Source: JACVRW01 sp963835705 (GTDB lineage: Bacteria > Actinomycetota > Thermoleophilia > Solirubrobacterales > Thermoleophilaceae). Taken from it: a DNA stretch of 64,000 nt. Position numbers and translations under genes: made by a program. The notes below the pieces were generated by a model, which saw nothing but the letters and a program-made list of their open reading frames with translations, was not told the origin of the DNA and did no database searches. Positions 1 to 8,414 of the stretch are shown in pieces; the first letter of the stretch is position 1; the number at the start of each line of letters is the position of its first letter. The DNA is taken from the NCBI GenBank assembly GCA_963835705.1, contig CAWIGR010000009.1, forward strand, positions 1 to 64,000, given 5' to 3'.

Positions 1-97
1 GGTGGCAGGGACGGCGCCGGAGTTGGCGGCATGGAGGTTGACGCCGACCGCCGCCGAAGTACGCTTCGAATGGACGCCAAGCGCGGAGGACAGAGAC

Positions 98-259
98 GTG
101 GATAAGGACCGTGGCGGGATCGCAGGCATATCCCTCGGAGGCATCATCGTCATCGTCGGGATCGTGCTGATGTTCGTTTGGAGCCTCTGGATCGGGCTGA
201 TCATCGTGTTAGTCGGACTGATCGCCTTCGGGGGATTCGCCCGCGGCAAGTGGTATTGA
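98..259 (+). CDS. Small two-helix membrane protein (DUF6131-like)
   Basis: The frame is open from base 2, but the likely start is the GTG at 98, preceded by a strong GGAGGA site at 85-90 with 7-base spacing. The product is 53 residues: a short charged N-terminus (MDKDRGG), two hydrophobic stretches at about residues 9-26 and 28-44, and a basic tail ending KWY. Tiny actinobacterial proteins with this layout are often placed in DUF6131; I recognise the layout but no function is known. No partner gene is adjacent. Confidence 0.6.
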   Translation: MDKDRGGIAGISLGGIIVIVGIVLMFVWSLWIGLIIVLVGLIAFGGFARGKWY

Positions 260-609
260 CCACGGCGGAGCTTCATGCCGGAACCTGAGGAGAGCGGAAC
301 TCGCTGACGTTCTGCGTCGGTGAGTCGCCCGGTCGGCCCAGGCCCGCCGCCTTTGTTCGGCAGCGGGCCTGGAACGGACCGCTACTTGAACTGGAAGTTG
401 GCGTTGTGTCGGATCGGCTCCGCTCCTGCGCTACGGCACAGAGCGCATTTGTCAGCGTGCCGCCCGGACGACGTCGCCGCGCGCGGTCGATGGCTGCACA
501 GGATTCGGTGTGCTTTCGGTCCTTTAGGGGGCCTTCTGTCGGACCAGGCGTTGACAGGCGCCCCTTGGTAATCACACTTGGACGCAGCCTCGAAGGCCTG
601 GAGAATCGG

Positions 610-1674
610 TTGGCGGTTCGTAGTTTGGGTGTCGGAGACCGTCGTGGTGGCCGCGTCGGCGGGCGCATGCTCGCCGCTCTCGCCCTCGTCGTAACCGTAG
701 GTCTGCTGGTGTCCCCGTCCGCCATCGGAGAGCGCCGCTTCGTCCGCGTGGCCACTCACCCCCAAGCGTGGCTCCAGCCGACGGCAACCGGCAAGGCGGT
801 CGTGACGCTCCAGAGCTGGAACGGCAAGCTCTACAGCGGCTTCGGTGACTACACCGCCAACACGGGCCCGATCGCCTTGACGCCGTTCGACCGTAGCGGC
901 TTCCGGTCGGCGCCTGAGCTGAATGCCGATACCGAGGCCGTTTGGACCTTCAGGGTGATCGACGGGAATCTCTACATTCCCTCGACTGACCCGCGCATCA
1001 GCTCGGACTTCGCAATGGGTTCGAGCGTCGCTGGTGGCACGAGCTGGACCAACCCGACGGTCGTCGGCGCCGCGCATGTCTACGATGTCGCGAGCCTGAC
1101 GGGCTCCGACCTCTGGCTCGTCGGAGCGGCCTGGGATGGCACGGCGGCGGTCTGGCGGAGCCTCGACAGAGGCGTGACCTGGAAGCGGTTGCTCTCGGTC
1201 GCGCCGATCAGCAGCGTCGCGGGGGACTTCGCCCGCTTCTATGGCGCCGCCGTCTACCAGGGCAAGCTTTATGTGCAGGCAAGGGACTACTACGGCTCTG
1301 TGCACCCGACCTCCAAGGTCTTCGACGGAACGAGCTGGTCCGATGGGCCGAGCCTCGGGACGTTCAACCACGCGGAGCTCTTTGCCGGCAGGCTGGTCTA
1401 CCACGGGGGAGTGCACGCTGGATGGTCCTTCCACTTGCTCAAGGCCTTCGACGGTGTGACTACCCAGGTCGTGCTGCCATGGCTGATATATGACTTCAAG
1501 ATCGCCGGCGACACGATCTACACGCTCGCCACCGATGGGCAAGTCAGGAAGAGCCGCGACCTCGTCACTTGGAACAGTCTCGCCACGGCTCCCCTCACTG
1601 CCCGGAGCATCGGCGTCTTCAAGGGGTCGGTGTATGTGGGTGGGACGGACTCGAGCCTCTACAAGCTGCGGTAG
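610..1674 (+). CDS. Secreted beta-propeller-like protein
   Basis: The frame is open from 406. The best start by ribosome-site logic is the TTG at 610 (GGAG at 600-603, 6-base spacing); an ATG at 667 directly precedes the hydrophobic signal core (LAALALVVTVGLLVSPSA). The mature part of about 310 residues has repeated short blades such as GNLYIPS, GKLYVQA, GDTIYTLAT and GSVYVGGTD, plus SLDRGVTWKRL, resembling sialidase or BNR-type repeats. This suggests an exported beta-propeller. The substrate is unknown and no operon partner is visible. Confidence 0.6.
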   Translation: MAVRSLGVGDRRGGRVGGRMLAALALVVTVGLLVSPSAIGERRFVRVATHPQAWLQPTATGKAVVTLQSWNGKLYSGFGDYTANTGPIALTPFDRSGFRSAPELNADTEAVWTFRVIDGNLYIPSTDPRISSDFAMGSSVAGGTSWTNPTVVGAAHVYDVASLTGSDLWLVGAAWDGTAAVWRSLDRGVTWKRLLSVAPISSVAGDFARFYGAAVYQGKLYVQARDYYGSVHPTSKVFDGTSWSDGPSLGTFNHAELFAGRLVYHGGVHAGWSFHLLKAFDGVTTQVVLPWLIYDFKIAGDTIYTLATDGQVRKSRDLVTWNSLATAPLTARSIGVFKGSVYVGGTDSSLYKLR

Positions 1675-2056
1675 CGCTACGCCAAGACCGACCCTATGGC
1701 GCGATGGACCCTGGGGCGAACTTTCTCTTGTGCCGCCCTTGTGCTTGTAGCGGCTCATCCTTGCCGTGGCGGGCTGCGGGGAGCGGCTGTGTCCGCTACC
1801 CCGTCCCGCCGCATCCCGGCTCCGCCGCTGTGGAAGTCAACGTGGAAAGATGAACGCGCGGGGCCCGTCTCTCGAGGGGACACGAGGGCGCAGCCGCTAC
1901 GCCCAGCGGGGAGTGACGGGCCCCGCCGCGGGCTCGTACCCGGCGCCCACGGCGACATGCGCGGCGCCTCAGCCCCGGCTGGCTCTCGAGCACAACACGA
2001 GCGCCGTCGGGGCGCGCCCTGCGTCGAAGTCGCGCGAGTGCGCCCGCGGCCTCTGA
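1675..2056. other. Intergenic stretch with no supported gene
   Basis: About 380 bases of GC-rich sequence between the propeller gene and the CsbD-like gene. The open frames overlap one another on both strands, lack ribosome-binding sites and show no recognisable protein pattern. I see no RNA gene or clear terminator here. Confidence 0.5.
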
Positions 2057-2221
2057 CTAGTCGAGGGTCTTCTTGACCTTGTCGGTGGCGCGGCCGGCCT
2101 TCTTCTTGGCTGTGCCCGCTGCCGAGTCGGCGCGGCCCTTGTCCTTCAGCCGCTTGTTGTCGGTGAGACCGCCGACGCCTTCCTTCAGGCGACCCTTGGC
2201 ACGATCAGTCTTGGCACCCAT
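2057..2221 (-). CDS. CsbD-like stress-response protein
   Basis: A 54-residue protein starts at the ATG at 2221, with AGAGGAG about 9 bases upstream on the minus strand. It is very rich in Lys, Asp and Gly and has the CsbD-family pattern: an N-terminal DRAKGRLKEGVG segment followed by a second amphipathic repeat ending KAGRATDKVKKTLD. CsbD proteins are small soluble proteins of unknown mechanism, induced in general stress responses of several bacteria. It stands alone, with no operon neighbour on its strand. Confidence 0.85.
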   Translation of the reverse strand: MGAKTDRAKGRLKEGVGGLTDNKRLKDKGRADSAAGTAKKKAGRATDKVKKTLD

Positions 2222-2432
2222 TGGGATAGCTCCTCTCTCTTGGCGCGCGACGCGCGGTCACGCTGTGTCAGGGGCTATGTGCCCGGGGTGTCAGGCCCGA
2301 CACGCAATTGCTGCGCGCTGCATCAAGGTCCCTTGGGTGGGGTAGAAGCAACGGAGAAAGCTATTCGACGCAAAAGGGAGCCTGGATGGCTAATCACGCG
2401 CCCGGCTCTCAGGGCGTTTGTACCCTCCGCTA

Positions 2433-2634
2433 GTGGCGAACGCCGAGCTAAGCCACCGCGTTGGAAAGGTCGTCGCCTACCCGCCGCTCTGCGAGATGGA
2501 CGCGGATCAGCCGCGAGTTCCACGAGGCGCTGCTCGACGCGAACGGCTTTGAGGATCTTCCGGGCAAGTGGCAGGCGGCGATCCTCGAGGCGGAACAGAA
2601 CCGGCCGAAGCTGCGCGTCGTTACCGGCGACTGA
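2433..2634 (+). pseudogene. Frameshifted remnant of a small gene, function unknown
   Basis: A GTG at 2433 opens a frame reading ANAELSHRVGKVVAYPPL up to about 2500. Coding character then moves to the next frame, which reads RISREFHEALLDANGFEDL and continues to a TGA at 2632-2634. Joined with a single-base shift, the two halves give a plausible soluble protein of about 66 residues. I do not recognise the family. Low GC3 compared with the core genes and the nearby mobile elements fit a decaying gene. Confidence 0.35.
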
Positions 2635-2680
2635 GGTGGTCCGCGGCCGAGCGGAGAAAGTCGGCGCAGGGCCGCTCCTA

Positions 2681-2699
2681 TCAGGCGAAAGCAGCAGCG
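2681..2699 (+). repeat. Short dispersed repeat, copy A
   Basis: Matches the consensus CAGGCGAANGCAGCAGCG, preceded by GGCCGCTCCTA. Intergenic. Other copies are at about 5552, 6355 and 7077, and at the insertion sites of both 182-bp elements. Confidence 0.55.
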
Positions 2700-3268
2700 C
2701 AGCTGATCCGATCCGTGCGGGACTGCAGTGGCGAGGCGCAGGCGTTGCGGTAGCGGCATACGCGCGGAGTCGGGGGTGGGCTACCGTCCGTCTCAGATCT
2801 TTTCGAGGGGACGCGCAATGACTACTCGCGACGCGATGGAGTTCATCAACGAGCAGGATGAGGCGACCCTTGAGCGCTTCGTCGAGCGTCTGGAGTTCCG
2901 TGGCCGGGACCCGAAGTTCGTCGGCTACCGGGACGCCTACGTCGCCAAGATGGCCCTTGCGCCGATTGCGCACGTGCTCGACCTTGGTTGCGGCACCGGC
3001 GTCGTGGCGCGAGCGCTGGCAGCGGGCGAAGGGTTCTCCGGCCGGGTGACCGGTATCGAGCAGAGTCCCGCCTCGGGTGGCTGGGTGAGGCGAACCGGGG
3101 TGCGCGGCGGCTTGGTGGCGCCGCGGGGGTTGCGCGGGAGCTGGGATCGGGTCGTCGTGGCCTTGGTGGCGCTTCGGCGGAGGCGTTGGGGGGTGTTGGT
3201 GGGCGGCGGTGGTCGTGCCCGGCGGGCGGAGATGCGCATTGGTCTTCGGCGGGGCGCGCGGAGTGCCG

Positions 3269-4576
3269 TCAGGCGGCGGCGGGGAGCGCGCGGAGGCGGT
3301 TGAGCGCGTTGATGTAGTCGCCGTGCCAGGGCCAGCGGGCCGGGAGGTGCAGCGTCCAGCCGCGCGCGTGGCGGGTCAGGCGACCGGGGATCTCAAGCAG
3401 CCGGCGGCGCAGCGTGCGGGCGGCGCGGACGGTCGTGTCGGGCAGGCCGAGCAGCTGCGTCCAGCGCAGCAGGTTGTGCGCCAGCGACGCCGAGCACCGT
3501 CCACGCCGCGTTGGCGTTGAAGCGCCCGGAGGGGAAGTGCGCGAAGCGCCTGGTCCTTGAGGTCTGCGATGACCTGCTCGACGACGGCGTGATCGCGGTG
3601 CTCGGCCTCGACGAGCGCGATGTCCTGATCGCGATTGGTGATGAAGCAGAAGTGGCGCCAGTCGGGCCACAGCTCGGCCTGCGGGCCGAGCAGCCGGGTG
3701 CGCCTGACGATCAGGCGCCGGCCGCCGTGGACGGTCTCGGCGATCTGCGCCTCGCCCTCGTCGGGGTAGTCGATGCTCTGCCAGGCGTCCTCGTCGATCG
3801 CCTCGACGGCGGCGCGGACGGTCTTGATCATCCGCACCCCAATCGAGTACTGCCAGCCCGCCCGCTCGAGGCGCTCGAAGACCTTGGTGTTCCAGAACCC
3901 GGAGTCCGCCCGCAACAGCTTGACGCCGCTCGCGCCGGCGCGCTCGACGCGCGCGACCAGCTCGTCTGTGAAGCGCAGCATCCCCTTCTGCGTGTTCGCC
4001 GACCCCTTCCTGAGGCGGATGTGCAGCGCCTCGCGCGTGTCGGCCCGCGTGGCGAGGATCGGGTGGTAGCCCAACAGCTGCGTGTAGCCGTAGGCGGCGC
4101 CCTGCTTGAGCCGCCCGCAGACCTCGCCGACGAAGCTGTCGACATCGATCACCAGCCGCCCGCCGCCCGGGCCGGCGCCCGCCTTCCAGGCCCGCTCGAG
4201 CGCCTGGCCGAGCAGCTTGTCGAGCTGGCGCACGTGCCCGAAGGTGAACGCGCGCAGGAACGTGCCAAGCGTGGACGGCGCGGGGATCCAGCCCCCCAGC
4301 AGCCGGCCCGTGCGACCGGCCCTGAGCACGTCACAGTCGTCGATGCTGTCGGCACCGAGCACCATCGCGTAGATCAGCGCCAGCACCTTGCGGCCCGCGT
4401 TCGCCGCCCCCGGCGGCTCGCGCCGCAGCCGAACCAGATCACCCGCCAGCGCCTCGATCCCCAGCCGCTGGGCGAGCGTCGCCACGACCATCACGCCAGC
4501 GTGCGAGACCGCTCGCTCATCGTCGAAACTCGACCTTCAATACGTCCAGTCCGACCGGCTCGTCATCGTGCACCAT
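3269..4576 (-). pseudogene. IS1380-family DDE transposase with three frameshifts
   Basis: The start is an ATG at 4576 (MVHDDEPVGLDVLKVEF). One extra base near 4527 moves the frame into DDERAVSHAGV, and the long central frame carries VIDVDSFVG, LLRADSGFWNTKVFERL and ADLKDQAL, typical of IS1380 transposases. Extra bases near 3544 and 3491 then shift into HFPSGRFNANAAWTVL and SLAHNLLRWTQLLGLP. With the three bases removed the protein would be about 434 residues, the usual family length. Each shift is a single added base, so they may be real decay or sequence error. Confidence 0.85.
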
Positions 4577-4582
4577 CAAGGT

Positions 4583-4642
4583 GACCCCCTGACGCAGGAC
4601 GCGACCGCCCGAATCGGTCGCTTTTCCCCTGCTCAGGGGGTC
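4583..4642 (-). promoter_or_regulatory. Nested hairpin over the transposase ribosome-binding region
   Basis: A perfect 10-bp inverted repeat (GACCCCCTGA / TCAGGGGGTC) encloses a second perfect 7-bp one (GCGACCG / CGGTCGC). On the transposase strand the inner edge of the outer stem is AGGGGGTC, only 6 bases before the start ATG at 4576, so folding would hide the presumed Shine-Dalgarno sequence. Insertion sequences such as IS10 and IS50 use such hairpins to block translation from outside transcripts. The role here is inferred. Confidence 0.5.
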
Positions 4643-5325
4643 ATTCTTCATCCCAGACCGGACGGAACCGCCCTACACAATCGGTGGATCGAGGCTAATC
4701 GAGGTCGCACAGCGCTTGGCAGACGAGGAAGACGTCGGCGAGTCCATCGACTTCCGCGTCGGGGACGCGCACGATCTCGACGTACCCGACGCCAGCGTGG
4801 ACGCCGTTGTCGCGCACACCACGATGAGTCACGTCACCGATCCGCTCACCGTCCTGAAAGAGGCGGCACGAGTCCTTCGCCCGGGTGGCGTGTTCGCCGC
4901 CTTCGACGGCGACTACGCGTCGTGGACCTTCGGCTACAGCGATCACGCGATCGCCAGCCAGATGGAGGACGCCATCCTCGCCGCCGTCGTGTCCAAACCG
5001 CGCGTAATGCGCGACATGCCCGGCCTGCTGCGTGACGCCGGACTCCAGCTGGTTGAGGTCGACGCCCACGTCTACGCCGACATCGGACAGTCCACGTTCT
5101 TCTTGGGAGCGGCCGAATCCTACGCGCCGCTCGTCGCGCGCTCCGGGCTCATCCCGGCCGCGCACGTGGAGGCTTGGATGGACGGGCTGCGCCGCGCGTC
5201 CGACGACGGCGTGTTCTTCGCCGCCTGCAACTACTACGCATACGTCGCCACGCGCTAGGACCTGCTTCCGGCAGCAAGTCGAGCCCGCTAGCGAACCACG
5301 TGAAGCCGCGCTACCGCTTCGAGGC

Positions 5326-5507
5326 GAGGCTGTCGCATAAAGCCGTCGGAGAAAGCGCGCAGCGCGCTCGCGGAGATGCATGCGAGAGCTGCCGTGCGGG
5401 GCGACCTTGCGACGAACCGGTTGCTCATGACGAACAAGATGGGCGATTTCGGAAGCCACCCTTAGAAACGATCCAGTGGCCTCGCCGGGGGTTTGTGCGA
5501 CAGCCTC
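5326..5507. mobile_element. 182-bp MITE-like element, copy 1
   Basis: The ends are 16-bp inverted repeats (GAGGCTGTCGCATAAA at the left, TTTGTGCGACAGCCTC at the right; 15 of 16 pair). AGGC flanks both sides (5322-5325 and 5508-5511), a candidate 4-bp target duplication. The interior has no transposase. A copy of exactly the same length lies at 8233-8414, with conserved blocks such as CACCCTTAGAAACGATCCAG. This fits a non-autonomous element mobilised by an unseen transposase. The minus strand is open through it, but probably not coding. Confidence 0.75.
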
Positions 5508-5551
5508 AGGCATGAGCAGCAGCGGGCGCGCCGTGGGGGAGGCCGCTCCTA

Positions 5552-5567
5552 CAGGCGGAAGCAGCAC
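5552..5567 (+). repeat. Short dispersed repeat, copy B
   Basis: Reads CAGGCGGAAGCAGCAC, preceded by the same GGCCGCTCCTA as copy A. It is diverged at its 3' end and lies between MITE copy 1 and the next gene. Confidence 0.45.
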
Positions 5568-5666
5568 TCGCGGACAAGGCTCCTGCCGGACACGGCACGC
5601 CACTTAGCAGGAGCCAGACCGCCGACCGCGTAGCTATACGCCAGGAATTCCGATCAGGGGAACCTT

Positions 5667-6248
5667 GTGAATCGCGTATTCAGCCTCGGCGGCATCGTTG
5701 CCAGCCTCATCCTCATCGCCGTTGGTGTCGGCGCGATCATCATCGGCACCGTGGGCCGAAGCGACGTCACGCAGCAAATCGAGCAGGAGAAGATCACCGG
5801 CTCACCGGACATGAGCCCCGAGGGGATACGCCCGGGCATCGAGGAGGCCAACCTCGACGTCGAGGTCCCGACCTGCGACGTCGCCGACGAGCGCATCGAC
5901 AGCGGCTCCGAGGCGAAGTGCTTCGCCGAGTACCTCCGGATCCACGCCCTCGAAGGCACCGGGGGGCGGGTTTATTCCGAGATGGGTCAGTTCCTCACCG
6001 AGTCTGGCGAGGAGACGTCGGACGAAGCGGAGGCCGCAAAGGACCCGGAGACCGGTAAACCCGTCCCGAACGCCGCCCGGAACGTCTGGGTGACCGCCAC
6101 GGCGCTGTCGACAGCGCTGAATACCTCGTACTTCGCCCAGCAGGTCGCGCTCTTCTCGATCGTGATGGGTATCGCACTTCTCCTGACCGGCATCGGGTTC
6201 CTCGTGCTGACACTCGGCGCCCGCAAAGCTGCCGCGAGCGCGGCGTAA
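5667..6248 (+). CDS. Membrane-anchored protein with two transmembrane segments
   Basis: Starts at the GTG at 5667 with AGGGGA 6 bases upstream; 193 residues. It has an N-terminal hydrophobic helix (about residues 7-28), an acidic non-cytoplasmic-looking region of about 120 residues with two cysteines, and a C-terminal helix (about 160-183) followed by a basic end. I do not recognise a catalytic motif. A membrane-tethered extracytoplasmic protein of unknown function is the safest description. No operon partner. Confidence 0.7.
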   Translation: MNRVFSLGGIVASLILIAVGVGAIIIGTVGRSDVTQQIEQEKITGSPDMSPEGIRPGIEEANLDVEVPTCDVADERIDSGSEAKCFAEYLRIHALEGTGGRVYSEMGQFLTESGEETSDEAEAAKDPETGKPVPNAARNVWVTATALSTALNTSYFAQQVALFSIVMGIALLLTGIGFLVLTLGARKAAASAA

Positions 6249-6354
6249 TGCATAAGCAGCCGGGCGTTCGACTTCGGGATGGGTATCGCGCTGCCGCTCA
6301 GAGGCAAACGCGGTAGCGCGCGCTCCCCGGCCGTGAGTGCCGCTGTCAGGCTGT

Positions 6355-6372
6355 CAGGCGAATGCAGCAGCG
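6355..6372 (+). repeat. Short dispersed repeat, copy C
   Basis: Reads CAGGCGAATGCAGCAGCG, an exact match to the consensus. It lies about 75 bases beyond the point where the adjacent sigma-factor gene is truncated. Confidence 0.55.
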
Positions 6373-6446
6373 CCCGGCGATCGGGCGAACGGACCGCGCG
6401 AGTGCCGAGTTGCATGGGAAGCACCACTGGGTCCGGGCTTGGCCGC

Positions 6447-6869
6447 TATCGCGGAGCATGAGCACCACGCGATGAGGCGTGGCGAGCAGCCGCAGCTTCG
6501 CCTCCAGCCGCTGCCGCCGTTCGTGTCCCTCCAGCACGTCCGCGGGCGTGCGTTCCCGCTCTGCATCGCGCGCCTCGACCATAGGGTCGAGCGCTTCGAC
6601 CGGCTCCGGTCGCTGTCGCGCCGCCTGATTCAGCGCCGCGTTGTGTGTGATTCGGAGTAGCCACGCGCGAAACGGTGCGTCTCCGCGAAATCCCCGAAGC
6701 CGGTGGAAGGCGCGAAGGACGCGTCCTGGCTCACGTCCTCGGCTTCGGCGGGACCGACCGTGCGGGCTGCCACGCGATAGACCACATCTCGGTGGCGCTC
6801 GACAAGCGTTTCGAAAGCCGTGAGGTCGCCCGCCACCGTGCGATCGACCAACTCCCGGTCGGGGTCCAT
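6447..6869 (-). pseudogene. Truncated, frameshifted ECF sigma factor
   Basis: From the ATG at 6869 the frame reads a sigma-70 region 2 (MDPDRELVDRTVAGDL, FETLVERHRDVVYRVA, AEDVSQDA). A one-base deletion near 6718 then moves the frame to FHRLRGFRGDAPFRAWLLRI and on through the linker to RLLATPHRVVLMLRD, the start of region 4. Homology stops at about 6447, so the region 4.2 helix-turn-helix that binds the -35 element is absent. An intact gene would be about 180 residues. The loss of the DNA-binding end means it cannot work as a normal sigma factor. Confidence 0.75.
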
Positions 6870-7076
6870 CGCGCTGCCATTACCCACGCGGGCCAGCTCT
6901 CGACACACCCATTTCTTGGATAGGACCGAGCCCGGTCGAGCTCGGTTACAGCCCACGGCCCAGAAGTTTGTAACCCGCCGGCCGCTCGCCCTGTCTTGAA
7001 GGGTTGCAGGAGACAACCTGACGCCCACCAGGGAGGAGATCCGCAGTGCTCACAGCAGCGGTCGAGATAGTGCTAG

Positions 7077-7094
7077 CAGGCGAAGGCAGCAGCG
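7077..7094 (+). repeat. Short dispersed repeat, copy D
   Basis: Reads CAGGCGAAGGCAGCAGCG, an exact consensus match. It lies in the intergenic region upstream of the glycine-rich secreted protein gene. Confidence 0.55.
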
Positions 7095-7266
7095 AGCGGT
7101 CAAGTCTCGAGTGGGATGCCTACCGCAAGCTGGTCCGACGAGCGGGTGCAGCTCGCACGCGCGAGTCCCGCAGGATTGGGCCTGGCAACGAAGAAACATG
7201 AAGCTCGATACCGCACACGTTGCAACGACCCTGGAACTGCAACGACATCGAAAGGGAGTGAAATCA

Positions 7267-8121
7267 GTGTCAGCACGACGGATGGGTCTCGTCTTGAGCG
7301 TCCTGATCGGAGCCCTCCTCCTGCCTGCCCCGGCCTTGGCCCAGGACATTCCCGGCTGCTACGCCACCGGCGGCGCGGGCACCGGCGGCGTTGGCGGGTA
7401 CGGCGGTGCTGGCGGCTACGGCGGTGCCGGTGGGTACGGTGGCTACAGTGGCGCTGGCGGGTACGGCGGGTACGGCGGCGCTGGCGGGTACGGTGGCTAC
7501 AGCGGTGCCGGTGGGTACGGCGGTTACAGCGGTGCTGGCGGCTATGGCGGCTACAGCGGAGGCGGCGCTGGCGGCGCTGGCGGTGCTGGTGACAGCGGCG
7601 ACGCCGCTGGCGGTGCTGGCTCAAACACCGGCGATGGTGGCGATGGCGGCGACGCGGCTGCTGGCGGTAACGGCGGTGACGCGGCTGCTGGCGGTAGCGG
7701 CGGCGCAGGCGCAGCTGGCGGCGCAGGCGGTGACGCGGCTGCTGGCGGTAGCGGCGGCGCAGGCGCAGGCGGCGGCGACGGTGCCGCTGGTGGCGTTGGC
7801 GGCGTCGGCGTGGGCGGTGCGGTCACGGCCAACTGCGATATCACCGTCAACGGCGGGATCACAATGACCGCTGGCGGGTCTGCAACGAGCGGCGCTGCGA
7901 CGCCGGTGAGCACGACGACGGTGACCAACTTCGTCACCGTTGTCGTAGTCGTACGGGTCCGTGGCCACCGGCACGTGCGCCGCGTTCGTTGTCGCCTCCC
8001 CGCCCGAGTTGGGTCGCGAGATGCGAGCGGGCGGCAGCGCCGCCGGGCAGTTCGACGCTGCAAAGGGCGTGCGGGCCGACGATCGGAAGAGCGCCACTGG
8101 CACGTGCGCATCGTCCGGTGA
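7267..8121 (+). CDS. Secreted glycine/tyrosine-rich repeat protein
   Basis: Starts at the GTG at 7267 with GGGAG 8 bases upstream. A clear signal peptide (MGLVLSVLIGALLLPAPALA, cut near AQD) leads into about 60 residues of GGYGGYSGA-type repeats, then about 90 residues of GGAG/GDAAAGG repeats, then a unique part (TANCDITVNGGITMTAGG). After about residue 220 this frame turns Arg-rich and looks non-coding. Another frame (VATGTCAAFVVASPPEL onward) looks more protein-like, so a frameshift near 7955 is possible. Probably a structural or cell-surface protein. No enzyme motif. Confidence 0.65.
   Translation: MSARRMGLVLSVLIGALLLPAPALAQDIPGCYATGGAGTGGVGGYGGAGGYGGAGGYGGYSGAGGYGGYGGAGGYGGYSGAGGYGGYSGAGGYGGYSGGGAGGAGGAGDSGDAAGGAGSNTGDGGDGGDAAAGGNGGDAAAGGSGGAGAAGGAGGDAAAGGSGGAGAGGGDGAAGGVGGVGVGGAVTANCDITVNGGITMTAGGSATSGAATPVSTTTVTNFVTVVVVVRVRGHRHVRRVRCRLPARVGSRDASGRQRRRAVRRCKGRAGRRSEERHWHVRIVR
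7393..7560 (+). repeat. Tandem repeats encoding GGYGGYSGA units
   Basis: Imperfect tandem units of about 27 bases encode Gly-Gly-Tyr-Gly-Gly-Tyr-Ser-Gly-Ala-like nonapeptides. Third positions vary between copies, so the protein repeat is better kept than the DNA repeat, suggesting selection on the peptide. Confidence 0.7.
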
Positions 8122-8232
8122 GGCGCGTCGGCGCCCGGTGACGGCTCGCGGTCGCGGCGGCGACGGCGGAGCAGGACCGTACGTCGTCTGCGCTACCGCA
8201 ATGAGGCAATTGCGGCACTGCTCCAAGCAGGC

Positions 8233-8414
8233 GAGGCTGTTGCATAAAGCCGTCTCGGAAAAGGTGCTGCGCGATCGCGGAGATGGCCACCAGAGCGGCT
8301 TGGTCTGACGACCTCGGGACGGACGCGCGTCTCGTGACGGATGCGATGGCCGATTTTGGGACCCACCCTTAGAAACGATCCAGCGGCCTCGCCGGGGGTT
8401 TGTGCGACAGCCTC
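8233..8414. mobile_element. 182-bp MITE-like element, copy 2
   Basis: Same length and ends as copy 1 (left GAGGCTGTTGCATAAA, right TTTGTGCGACAGCCTC). AGGC is at 8229-8232 and 8415-8418. The outer sequence rejoins as AAGCAGGCGAAAGGAGCAGCGG, matching the short dispersed repeat, so the element appears to have inserted into one of those repeats. It differs from copy 1 at many internal positions, so the insertions are not recent duplicates. Confidence 0.75.

Larger units (their letters stand above)
3081..4682 (-). mobile_element. IS1380-family insertion sequence (about 1.6 kb)
   Basis: The element is bounded by GGTGG at 3076-3080 and 4683-4687, a candidate 5-bp target duplication. Its single gene is an IS1380-type transposase on the minus strand. 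The ends are only imperfectly inverted: left reads CTGGGTGAGGCGAACCGG inward and right reads GATTGTGTAGGGCGGTTCCG inward. The 190 bases between the left end and the transposase stop are GC-rich and non-coding. The transposase is frameshifted, so the copy may be dead. The boundaries are inferred from the in-frame repair of the host gene. Confidence 0.75.
2818..5258 (+). pseudogene. SAM-dependent methyltransferase split by an IS1380-like element
   Basis: The N-terminal part (2818-3080) starts at an ATG with GAGGGG upstream and contains the SAM-binding motif VLDLGCGTG at about residues 60-68 and an acidic loop (GIEQSP). The rest (4688-5258) carries the post-I and C-terminal parts: DFRVGDAHDLDVPD, then ARVLRPGGVFAAFDGD. 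If bases 3081-4687 (element plus one GGTGG copy) are removed, the two halves join in frame as ...SPASGGSRLIEVAQRL..., giving about 277 residues, a normal length for a class I methyltransferase. The substrate is not deducible. The protein is presumably inactive in this strain. Confidence 0.85.

Noticed and set aside
5320..5603. A protein encoded on the minus strand of both MITE copies (ending RRLYATASP)
   Set aside because: The shared peptide arises from shared element sequence. There is no start site, and it runs through the inverted repeats, so it is more likely non-coding.
7393..7800. CRISPR-like periodic repeats
   Set aside because: The periodicity is coding (27-base protein repeat) with no unique spacers and no cas genes. 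No CRISPR array was seen anywhere in the window.
7391..7867. A PE-PGRS-type or collagen-like protein in other frames of the glycine-rich gene
   Set aside because: Only the frame from 7267 has a signal peptide and ribosome-binding site. The others are Ala/Val or Arg/His shadows of the same repeat, and there is no PE domain or Gly-X-Y collagen periodicity.
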